A stretch of DNA of 64,000 bases from Isoptericola luteus (GTDB taxonomy: Bacteria > Actinomycetota > Actinomycetes > Actinomycetales > Cellulomonadaceae), in contig NZ_JAIXCQ010000014.1 in assembly GCF_020297055.1 (NCBI RefSeq), positions 22,511 to 86,510 of the forward strand, given 5' to 3'. Positions 20,916 to 28,948 of this stretch are shown piece after piece. A program made the translations under genes and the position numbers. Numbering within the stretch: position 1 is the first letter of the stretch; each line of letters starts with the position of its first letter. The notes beneath the pieces are model-generated. The model saw nothing but the letters and a program-made list of their open reading frames with translations. It did no database searches and was not told where the DNA came from.

Positions 20916-21388
20916 GCCGTGTTGAGGTCACCAGTTACGTGAAGGTGAACGGCGAGTTCGCTGTGATAAGCGCCGCGGCGGGCCACGACGGAGATTGTGA
21001 GTATGTCCCGGGAGCGATCAGCCTGGTCGTGGATGGGGTGGAAGTGCTGGGCCTGGATCTCTGGGACGACATCAACTGGCTATGGCCGCTGGTGATCCAA
21101 GTGTTGAACGAGTGCCGCCAAGCGGGCTCAGGTAAGCGGCACTTCCCTGATCAGCCCATTGCAATCGTGGCTGAAGTGGCGCCATGGGGCGGGAACACTT
21201 TGCTGACTGTGACTACTGCCGACCGGTCGGTCCATCGGACTGCGGTGGCGCCGAGTCACGAACTGTTCAAGGTGATTGCCAAGGCAGGTGGTGAGTTCTT
21301 CCGCGAACTCGGCCGCCTCTGCGGGCCGGGCTCGGTGGCAACGGAGGAAGAGGCCGTCCTGAACGAATGGCTGCGCTCGACGAGGTGA
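20912..21388 (+). CDS. Candidate immunity protein for the RHS toxin
   Basis: The 158-residue acidic, soluble protein has no signal peptide. Its ATG overlaps the RHS stop as ATGA, the arrangement seen between polymorphic toxins and their immunity genes. I recognise no family. Visible features are a beta-rich N-terminal half (VTSYVKVNGEFAVISAAAG, ISLVVDGVEVLGLDLWDD), a Trp-rich helix (INWLWPLVIQVLNEC), and a Glu-rich C-terminus. The function as immunity is inferred from position and size, not from homology. It has a lower GC content than flanking housekeeping genes. Confidence 0.7.
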   Translation: MSRVEVTSYVKVNGEFAVISAAAGHDGDCEYVPGAISLVVDGVEVLGLDLWDDINWLWPLVIQVLNECRQAGSGKRHFPDQPIAIVAEVAPWGGNTLLTVTTADRSVHRTAVAPSHELFKVIAKAGGEFFRELGRLCGPGSVATEEEAVLNEWLRSTR

Positions 21389-21415
21389 GCGCAGCTGCCT
21401 CTTGGCGGCTAATGG

Positions 21416-22526
21416 GGGCGGTGTCAATTGGTCGTAGCAACGGCCTCGTCGAGGAGTAGCTTCTCGAACGCTTCGCGTGGGGTGAGGAAGCCGAGGGTCG
21501 CGCGGGGTCGTTCGTTGAGTTCTTCGGCGATCGCGTCGAGGTAGGGCTGGTGGTCGGTGATCTCGGTGCCCTTGGGCAGGTACTCGCGGATCAGCCCGTT
21601 CGTGTTCTCGTTGGAGGGCCGCTGCCACGGCGAGCGGGGGTCGGCGAAGTAGACCGGCATTCTCGTGGCCAGGGTGAGGGCGGCGTGGCGGGCCATCTCG
21701 GTGCCCTGGTCCCAGGTCAGCGACTTGCGTACCAGGGCGGGTAGCTCGTTGAACTCCTCGATCAGCACGTCCGCGAGCCCGTCGGAGTTCTTGACCTGCG
21801 GCAACGCCTTGATCGTCACGAACCGGGTAGTGCGCTCGACCAGGGTCGCCGCGGCGCTCTTGCCGCCCTTGCCGATGATCAGGTCGCCCTCCCAGTGCCC
21901 GGGCAACCCTGCGCCCGGCCGCCTCGGGGTCGCGGTCGTCGATCGAGACCATCGCGACGATCCGCGCGCTGCGTTCACCAGCCGCCTTGCGGGGCCGGCG
22001 AAGGGTGCGCTTGGAACGCAGCATGATCCCCGCGGCGGCGAGCTCACCCTTGGGCAGGGCGTACACGTACTGGTAGATCGCCTCGTGGCTGACCGTGCGG
22101 CCCCGGGCGTCGGGCGAGTGCTTCATCGTCGCAACGCTCGCGTCCGTGGCCTCCCGGCGCAACCGTCCCGCGATCTGGCGCGGCGTGCGCGAGCGTCTCA
22201 GGTCCGCACGCACCCGCGCCGCCAGCACCGGATCGGCTCCGACCTTGCGCACCTTGGGCCGCATGCGGGACCGCTCGGCACGCGCGTCCGCGGTGACCGG
22301 CTTGTACGTCCCGTCCGAGAGCCGGTGCCGTCTCAACTCACGCGAGACCACCGACGCCGACCGGCCGATCGCCCGCCCGATCCGCCGCGGACCCCAGCCC
22401 GCCTTGAAGCCGGTGGCGATCTCCACCCGATCCGAGAACGACAACATCACCCGTGCGCCCACCCAGCAACCCTCCAGTCAGACCCCCGCTGACCAGGAGT
22501 GTTGCTTGCACCGTATGACACCGCCC
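21416..22526 (-). mobile_element. IS30-family insertion sequence with 26-bp terminal inverted repeats
   Basis: A 1,111-bp element bounded by imperfect inverted repeats. The left end is 21416-21441 (GGGCGGTGTCAATTGG...) and the right end is 22501-22526, which reads GGGCGGTGTCATACGG on the opposite strand; 20 of 26 positions match. It contains one frameshifted IS30-type transposase. I see no clear target duplication. It lies between the first immunity candidate and a small orphan gene, splitting the toxin island in two. Confidence 0.85.
21424..22462 (-). pseudogene. IS30-family transposase, frameshifted
   Basis: DDE transposase split over two frames. The first part (from GTG 22462) carries the helix-turn-helix GWGPRRIGRAIGRSASVVSR and continues to SIDDRDPEAAGRRV. 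The second part, one base out of phase, resumes with LPGHWEGDLIIGKGGK, then LTWDQGTEMARH and NENTNGLIREYLPKG, supplying the D, D and E of the catalytic triad. The total length of 1,039 bp is one base more than a multiple of three. A one-base insertion in the CCC run near 21907-21909 would explain it. IS30 elements normally use a single frame, so this copy is probably inactive unless the base is a sequencing error. Confidence 0.85.
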
Positions 22527-22555
22527 TACATCCAGCGTCAGATCGCAGGGGGAGC

Positions 22556-22762
22556 ATGGGAGTAATGGAAGTCAAGATCGATGGTGATGACTACACGATT
22601 ACTCTTTCTCGTTTCGAGTTTCTTCTTCTGGCAGGAGCACTTGATGAACATCTCCTCCTTCGGGGCGATCGGTTCGACGTGCATGGCTACAGCCACGACG
22701 AAGCGGAGGCATTTGCCAATGAGCTGGCAAATCTCACTCGCGCTGCCAGGGAAGAGGCTTGA
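22556..22762 (+). CDS. Small orphan protein, possible orphan immunity protein
   Basis: A 68-residue acidic protein preceded by a strong GGGGGAG ribosome-binding site 1-2 nt upstream of GCATG. The sequence MEVKIDGDDYTITLSRFEFLLLAG suggests a short beta-hairpin followed by helices (HDEAEAFANELANLTRAARE). I recognise no family. It lies 29 bp from the IS30 right end and 46 bp before the second toxin, so it may be the remnant immunity gene of a toxin removed or separated by the insertion. That is inferred from place only. Confidence 0.6.
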   Translation: MGVMEVKIDGDDYTITLSRFEFLLLAGALDEHLLLRGDRFDVHGYSHDEAEAFANELANLTRAAREEA

Positions 22763-22808
22763 CGCGACGCGGAGCCTGTGACCGCCGGGCGCTGGCACAC
22801 TCACCGTC

Positions 22809-23795
22809 ATGACCACCACGACTCGCACGGCCAGGCCGCGCTGGGTGCTGGCCGTCTGGACGGCGCTGATGGTTGTGGCGGCTCTTTTTCTAGCCGCCGG
22901 GACCGCATCGGCGGCCACCGGTCCTGCAGCCGAAAACCGCGTCCGGGCTTCGGCCTCCGCGGCGCAGACTCTCGACCGGCCTCCGCAGGATGTTTCCGCA
23001 GATCAGCGGCTAGGAAATACCTTCCCGCAGCCCGGAATCGTGGTGGCTACCGGTGTTGCCACAAAGACGGGATGTAAGGGCGGAGCCTGCGGCATCCCTG
23101 GGGGCACTTGCTTCGTGGCGGGGACACTGATCCTCACGGAGGACGGCCGCAATCCGATCGAGGAGATCGAGGTCGGTGAAAAGGTCTGGGCCAAGGACCT
23201 CGCGACGGGTGAGGCCGTGCTGCGGGTCGTGGACAAGACGTTCGTGCGGCACACAGCGGAGCTCGTCCACCTGACGGTCGACGGCGACACGATCACGACG
23301 ACGGCGGAACACCCGTTCTGGGTCGACGGCCGCGGCTGGGTGAACGCGGGCGACCTCAAGCCCGGGGACGTACTCGTCACCCCGGACGGCGTGGCCACGC
23401 TCGATCGGAAGCTGGTCGAGCAGCGCCCGGAGACGGTCTGCAACTTCCGCGTCACAGGTCTGCACAACTACTACGCCCTCGACGGCGACACGCCGGTTCT
23501 GGTGCACAACGCGAACTACTTGAACACTACGGAGAGCGCGGGAAGCCTAGGAGGCAAGTACACCCCGGGCCAGCAGACGCGCGACCCGAGTTCGCAGTGG
23601 TACCACGAGTACCTCAGCAACGACGAATTGCTGGACTCGATCAACCGCGCGGGTGATGGCGACGGGATTCTGGTCTCGCAAAACGGGACGATCCTTGGCG
23701 GTCACCATCGGTGGGATGAGTTGCTGACGAGGATCGACGATGGCCGGATCGACGCGGATACCCCGATCCGCATCGACATCTTCCAGGGAGATTGA
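22809..23795 (+). CDS. Compact secreted Hint-domain toxin with ParB-like C-terminal domain
   Basis: A 328-residue protein with no RHS or YD repeats. It has a signal peptide (WVLAVWTALMVVAALFLAAGTASA, residues about 12-35), a linker, a Hint domain from Cys101 (TCFVAGTLILTEDGRNPIEE) to VLVHNA at about 235, and a C-terminal domain of about 93 residues. The tail contains DGDGILVSQNGTILGGHHRW, resembling the ParB/sulfiredoxin-fold motif in which a GxHR step follows a beta-hairpin. ParB-like nucleases are known among polymorphic toxin tips, but the assignment here is by eye. The ATG is 7 nt after a CACACT hexamer and lacks a ribosome-binding site, so it may be leaderless. The next gene, 5 bp away, is its likely immunity partner. 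Confidence 0.82.
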   Translation: MTTTTRTARPRWVLAVWTALMVVAALFLAAGTASAATGPAAENRVRASASAAQTLDRPPQDVSADQRLGNTFPQPGIVVATGVATKTGCKGGACGIPGGTCFVAGTLILTEDGRNPIEEIEVGEKVWAKDLATGEAVLRVVDKTFVRHTAELVHLTVDGDTITTTAEHPFWVDGRGWVNAGDLKPGDVLVTPDGVATLDRKLVEQRPETVCNFRVTGLHNYYALDGDTPVLVHNANYLNTTESAGSLGGKYTPGQQTRDPSSQWYHEYLSNDELLDSINRAGDGDGILVSQNGTILGGHHRWDELLTRIDDGRIDADTPIRIDIFQGD

Positions 23796-23800
23796 TCGCG

Positions 23801-24190
23801 ATGCCCATGGTGCATTCGACAGATGCCGACTTCAAGGTGTCCCGGATCGACCTCGGGACTCTGGTCGACTTCCAGCGGCAGGCCGAGGAACACGGCTGGG
23901 CGACGCGGTGGACGGCTGTGGATGCGCTGCGCACTCAGGTCGCAGAGGGCAGCATTCTCCTTCAGCCGCTTCTGCGCGAAGAGCGCGCTGGTGTGCTTCG
24001 GGCCTACAGATGCCTTGTATTGTTCTCGGCAGCCGATGGTCCTGTTGCTGGCGGAGTGGCGACGATCGACCTCTCACCCGAGGCGTACTCGGAGCTTGAT
24101 CGGATCGATCACGATCCCGAGGTTCGCTCGGCGCTTGCACGGGTCTTCGCGCTCGCATCGGGCGGGATCGCCATGGTCTCCAAGAGCTGA
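23801..24190 (+). CDS. Candidate immunity protein for the compact Hint toxin
   Basis: A 129-residue soluble protein with start ATG 23801, preceded by AGGGAG about 10 nt upstream that lies in the end of the toxin gene. No family is recognised. Features include a helical segment (LGTLVDFQRQAEEHGWATRW), a beta-strand pair (RAYRCLVLFSA, GGVATIDLS) and a C-terminal helix (VRSALARVFALASGG). Immediate position behind a toxin is the only evidence for an immunity role. It is followed by insertion-sequence debris. Confidence 0.65.
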   Translation: MPMVHSTDADFKVSRIDLGTLVDFQRQAEEHGWATRWTAVDALRTQVAEGSILLQPLLREERAGVLRAYRCLVLFSAADGPVAGGVATIDLSPEAYSELDRIDHDPEVRSALARVFALASGGIAMVSKS

Positions 24191-24235
24191 TACGTGGCTC
24201 ATCGCAGACGAGGGTGTAGCCGCGGTCTGATGTGA

Positions 24236-24307
24236 TGTCTCAGGTCATCGTGGACAGACGTGTCTCGGGACATCGTTGACAGAGTCATGTCTTAGGACTT
24301 CGTGGAC
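24236..24307 (+). repeat. Three tandem IS481-type terminal sequences
   Basis: Three direct copies of a 20-23-bp sequence beginning TGTCTCAGGTCATCGTGGAC occur at 24236-24258, 24261-24283 and 24288-24307. The pattern TGTCTYRGGACWTCGT-GAC is typical of IS481-family termini. The third copy abuts and covers the stop of the IS481 transposase remnant, so the array may record repeated insertion or recombination at one end. Confidence 0.65.
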
Positions 24308-24600
24308 GCTTGGGCCTCGTTCGGGCCGTGCCAGCCGCGGCGCTGGGTCGGTTTGGGGTAGGTCGCGATCGTCGTTCCGGCCTGGTCGGTGATGGTCACG
24401 GTCGCCGCGTCCCAGGTGATATTGACATGTTCGCCGTGTCGCTTGTAGCCGGCGTAGAACTTGCTGGCGAGGACGCCGACGTAGCCGCCCTTGGAGACGG
24501 TGCGCTGGGCGGTGCCGGTGATGCCGGCCGAGGGGTTCTGGCCGGCGGTCTTCATCGGCGTGCCCTGACGTGCTCTGCGCGGCCCGTAATAGATGCCGGT
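24292..24600 (-). pseudogene. IS481-family transposase, C-terminal remnant
   Basis: About 85 residues in frame ending at 24292 match the C-terminal tail found after the integrase core in actinobacterial IS481 transposases: ITGTAQRTVSKGGYVGVLAS, then KFYAGYKRHGEHVNITWD and IATYPKPTQRRGWHGP. The catalytic core is missing; upstream sequence switches to an IS3 fragment on the other strand. Confidence 0.7.
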
Positions 24601-24609
24601 GTTCGCATC

Positions 24610-24924
24610 ACAATTATGCACACGGACCGAGGCTGCCAATACACATCGGACGAATACGCACGATATGCTAGAACGGTCGGCGTCCTCCGCTCGGTCGGTC
24701 GAACCGGTATTTGCTACGACAACGCCTGGGCGGAATCGTTCAACGGCACCTTGAAGAACGAGCGCGTTCACCGGACCGCCTACCCGACACGCGACGCTGC
24801 ACGATCCGACATCACCCGCTACATCGAACTAAGGTACAACACCAGAAGGCGTCACTCCGCCCTCGGCTACCGCACCCCGGACCAGGCCGAGAAAGAGTGG
24901 TACGCCGTCCGATCCGCCGCATAA
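24610..24924 (+). pseudogene. IS3-family transposase OrfB, C-terminal remnant
   Basis: The frame reads TIMHTDRGCQYTSDEYARYA, then NAWAESFNGTLKNERVHRTA and YNTRRRHSALGYRTPDQAEK. These are the second aspartate, the catalytic glutamate and the C-terminal signature of the rve domain of IS3-type OrfB. The N-terminal half, including the first aspartate, is absent, so it is a non-functional fragment of about 105 codons. Confidence 0.8.
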
Positions 24925-24958
24925 CAAGAATCGGGAATCAACCGTCCGAATTTCTTAG

Positions 24959-25180
24959 GGCCGCTCATGGGGCATCGAGAACGGGCTGCACCACGTGCGC
25001 GACCTCGCCTTCGACGAGGACCGACACACCGCCCACACCGGGCACGGACCCGTCAACCTCGCCTGCCTACGCAACACCGCGATCACGCTGCACCGACACG
25101 CCGGAGCACGGCGGATCCGCCCCGCGCTACGCGCCACCGCCCGCCGAACCCGACGCCTGACCGACCTACTGCCCGCCTGA
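24959..25180 (+). pseudogene. ISAs1-family transposase, C-terminal remnant
   Basis: About 73 codons (GRSWGIENGLHHVRDLAFDE to TRRLTDLLPA). They match the C-terminus of ISAs1-type transposases, with WGIENGLHHVRD and the trailing LRNTAITL segment. A TAG precedes the fragment in the same frame, and the rest of the gene is gone. Confidence 0.65.
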
Positions 25181-25188
25181 GATCAACT

Positions 25189-25299
25189 TTGAAACCGCCC
25201 TGGGAAGGTGGTGCCCCCAAAAGGCGGTTCGAAGCGATCGCGGTGATGGCCAGTGAAGGGCTTGTGGTCCAACCCGCGGCGCGGGTACTGGGAAGGTCC
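25189..25299 (+). pseudogene. IS3-type OrfB N-terminal remnant
   Basis: Thirty-seven codons, LKPPWEGGAPKRRFEAIAVM followed by ASEGLVVQPAARVLG, resemble the start of IS3-family OrfB proteins just before their CRALGVS motif. The similarity fades after about 25299, where the oppositely oriented sigma-factor gene ends. It could derive from the same lost element as the fragment at 24610-24924. Confidence 0.5.
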
Positions 25300-25325
25300 A
25301 GGTGTGGCACGGCTTCCCGCTGTGC

Positions 25326-26579
25326 TCAAGCGTCCGGTGATCGGGAACGGCGGCACTCGAGATGGCTGCGCTCGGCTGTGTCGTGAGTCAGTGCGATGGC
25401 GCGGTCGAACGCCAAGCCGGCCTCGCCCCCGCGGCCGAGCCGGGTGAGGAGCTCGGCGCGCGTCGCCCAGGCGGGCTGGAAGCGTGCCACCGCGGGGTTG
25501 CGTGTGCCGAGCTCGTCGAGGAGTGCCAGCCCTGCGGCGGCGCCGTCGGTCTCCGCGACGACGGCTGCGAGCGCCACCGCGCCGCCAAGTGATGGCGCCA
25601 CCTGTTGCAACGTCTCGTGCAGCGGGCGCAGGGTCGCCCAGTCGGGTGGTTCGTCGCGCCGTCGGGCGCAGTGCACCGCCTGGACGGCCGCCTCGAGCTG
25701 GAACCTGCCGAGCGACCGCTCGGCGTGCGCCGCACGCAGGTGCGCGTGCGCCCGGGCGATCTGGTCGCCGTCCCACCGGGCGGGGTCCTGTTGTCCCAGC
25801 GGGACGTACCGTCCGCCGTCGTCGGTGCGTGACGGCGTGCGTGCGGACGACAGGAGCACGAGCGCGGCGAGCCCGCGCGCCTCGGGATCGCGGGGGGCGA
25901 GCTGGGCCAGGACCTCGGCGAGGCGGAGGGCTTCGGGTGGGAGCCGGCGAAGTTCGGTCGGGCTGGTCGACCACTCGATGACGTAGGCGCCGTAGACCGC
26001 CTCCAGCACGTGGGCCATGCGGTCGGGCAGGTGGGAGCGGTCGGGCAGCTCGAAGCGGATCCCGGCCGTCTTGACGCGGTGCTTCGCCCGGACGAGCCGG
26101 GTCGCCATGGTCGCCGTGGGCACCGTGAACGCGGCGGCGATCTGCGCAGCGGTGCATCCGAGGGCGGTGTTGAGCATGAGGGGCGTGCGGTCCGCCGGCG
26201 CGATCGCGGGATGGGCACAGACCAGCAGGAGCTCGAGGCGGCGGTCGCCGATGGCGTCGGGGTCGACGTCGTCCAGGTGCACCGGCGCGTGGTGGTCGGC
26301 GACGAACGGTGCCAGGGGAGTGGTCCGGCGCGCCTCGGCGGACCGCCATCGGTCGCGCTGCCGGTTGCGTGCCACGGTGAGCAGCCACGCGTCGGGTCTC
26401 GCGGGGACGCCGGCGTCGGGCCAGGCCACCAGTGCCCGTTCGAGCGCGTCGCCGAGCGCGTCCTCGGCGGCCTGGAGGTCGCCGTCGGCCGACGCGAGCA
26501 GCGCGACGAGGCGGCCGTAGCTGTCGCGGGCAGCGGCGGCCGCCGCGTCGTACGCGGGGCGCGGGGTCGGTCCGGGCAC
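25326..26579 (-). CDS. ECF-type RNA polymerase sigma factor with TPR-like C-terminus (ECF42-like)
   Basis: The 417-residue sigma factor has a sigma2 region (SYGRLVALLASADGDLQAAE, then PDAWLLTVARNRQRDRWRS), a sigma4 helix-turn-helix (LGCTAAQIAAAFTVPTATMA), and a long C-terminal extension of helical repeats (DUF6596/TPR-like, residues about 180-400, with LAALVLLSSARTPSR). This architecture matches the ECF42 group, whose members sit next to DGPF/YCII genes, as here. GTG 26579 lies 16 bp after the DGPF stop. The extension is thought to control activity in the absence of an anti-sigma gene; none is visible. Its 3' end abuts IS debris, and the last residues (ECRRSRSPDA) may have been altered by it. 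Confidence 0.87.
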   Translation of the reverse strand: MPGPTPRPAYDAAAAAARDSYGRLVALLASADGDLQAAEDALGDALERALVAWPDAGVPARPDAWLLTVARNRQRDRWRSAEARRTTPLAPFVADHHAPVHLDDVDPDAIGDRRLELLLVCAHPAIAPADRTPLMLNTALGCTAAQIAAAFTVPTATMATRLVRAKHRVKTAGIRFELPDRSHLPDRMAHVLEAVYGAYVIEWSTSPTELRRLPPEALRLAEVLAQLAPRDPEARGLAALVLLSSARTPSRTDDGGRYVPLGQQDPARWDGDQIARAHAHLRAAHAERSLGRFQLEAAVQAVHCARRRDEPPDWATLRPLHETLQQVAPSLGGAVALAAVVAETDGAAAGLALLDELGTRNPAVARFQPAWATRAELLTRLGRGGEAGLAFDRAIALTHDTAERSHLECRRSRSPDA

Positions 26580-26595
26580 GGTCCGAGGCCGCGGC

Positions 26596-26982
26596 CTATG
26601 CGGCCGGGCCGGCCTGCGTCCAGGCGCCGTCGATGAGCGATGTCGCCACCGGCCGTACCTCGACGGAGCCGTACGTGGCACCGGGGCAGCGTTCCGCCCA
26701 AGAGATGGCGGCGTCGACGTCGGGCACGTCGACGACGAAGATGCCGGCCAGAGCCTCCTTCGTCTCGGCGAACGGCCCGTCCTGGATCTGGGTGGTGCCG
26801 GTACGGCGCGTGACGGTGGTCGCCGCGGGGGAGAACTGCAGGACCTCCCCGGACACGAGCACCCCGGCCCGGGCCAGAGCGTCGCCGTACTCCCCGAAGA
26901 GGCGTTCCATCTCCGCGATGCCCTCGGCCGGCAGGTCCCCGGGGGCTGGCTCGTCGTTGTGCAGCAGCAGTGCGTAGCGCAT
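26596..26982 (-). CDS. DGPF/YCII-related protein
   Basis: A 128-residue YCII-family protein with MRYALLLHNDEP at the start, the name-giving DGPFAETKEALAGIFVVD, and PGATYGSVEVRPV near the end. YCII domains are small alpha/beta ferredoxin-like folds with a conserved His-Asp pair of possible enzymatic role. The DGPF subset is genetically linked to ECF42 sigma factors. GGAGAG stands 6 nt before the ATG. The gene precedes and probably shares a transcript with the sigma factor. Confidence 0.88.
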   Translation of the reverse strand: MRYALLLHNDEPAPGDLPAEGIAEMERLFGEYGDALARAGVLVSGEVLQFSPAATTVTRRTGTTQIQDGPFAETKEALAGIFVVDVPDVDAAISWAERCPGATYGSVEVRPVATSLIDGAWTQAGPAA

Positions 26983-27092
26983 CGTGGCTCTCCTTCGTCG
27001 TGTCCAGTGTTGGCCACCCGGCGGGCGAGTGGTACCCGTATGACGATCGAGCTGCCTCCAGATCGTCACCGCCGCCCGACTGGGGTGACAGG

Positions 27093-27122
27093 TAGGCTGG
27101 GCCGCTGACGCCGACCGGCGTC
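27093..27122 (+). promoter_or_regulatory. Probable glyS promoter -10 and leader hairpin
   Basis: A TAGGCT hexamer at 27093-27098 lies about 80 nt before the glyS start, so glyS would have a short 5' leader. A small hairpin GACGCC-GACC-GGCGTC follows at 27107-27122. I see no T-box or riboswitch architecture. Confidence 0.4.
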
Positions 27123-27178
27123 TCCCTCCCTTTGCTCCGTAGGAAGCCACCTGCGGGGCCGACACCCAGGAGTGATCC

Positions 27179-28564
<1,386 letters not shown>

Positions 28565-28599
28565 CGCGCCCGCCCGAGCCACCGGGACGAGGCAATGAC

Positions 28600-28636
28600 G
28601 AGGGCCCCGGACCGCCTTGTGCGGTCCGGGGCCCTC
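28600..28636 (+). terminator. Intrinsic-type terminator after glyS
   Basis: A perfect 16-bp stem (28600-28615 with 28621-28636) closes a 5-nt loop CTTGT. There is no T-run, as is usual in such GC-rich genomes. It separates glyS from the convergent small membrane gene. Confidence 0.8.
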
Positions 28637-28683
28637 GCCATCCGTGTGCACCGCAGGCTATTTCGGCCGCGGTGGCGGCAAGG

Positions 28684-28833
28684 TCAGGTGCGACTGCGGC
28701 GAAGCAGTCCGAGGACGAGGCTGACGACGAGGACGACGACGCCGATCCAGATGAGGAACTGGCCGATCTCTGTGGCGAGCCCGAGGATGACGAGCACGAC
28801 GCCGATCAGGATGAGGATGAGCCATGCGGGCAT
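28684..28833 (-). CDS. Small two-helix membrane protein
   Basis: A 49-residue protein with two hydrophobic helices (WLILILIGVVLVILGLA and LIWIGVVVLVVSLVLGLL) and a basic RRSRT tail. AGGAGGT lies 5 nt before the ATG at 28833, which makes this start firm; the longer frame upstream is not needed. Similar tiny proteins are widespread in actinobacteria, but no function is known to me. Confidence 0.75.
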   Translation of the reverse strand: MPAWLILILIGVVLVILGLATEIGQFLIWIGVVVLVVSLVLGLLRRSRT

Positions 28834-28948
28834 GGTGACCTCCTGTGTTTCACGCGGCGCCCGGTCGGCGCCGCCGTTTCTCAAACGTCTCACAACGGTG
28901 TGATTCACGCGACCGGGACGTTCGACCCCTGCCCGCGGACGCCGCTCC

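Noticed and set aside
21895..21915. Programmed frameshift in the IS30 transposase
   Set aside because: IS30 elements are translated from one frame and no A-rich slippery heptamer is present, so a mutation or sequencing error is more likely.
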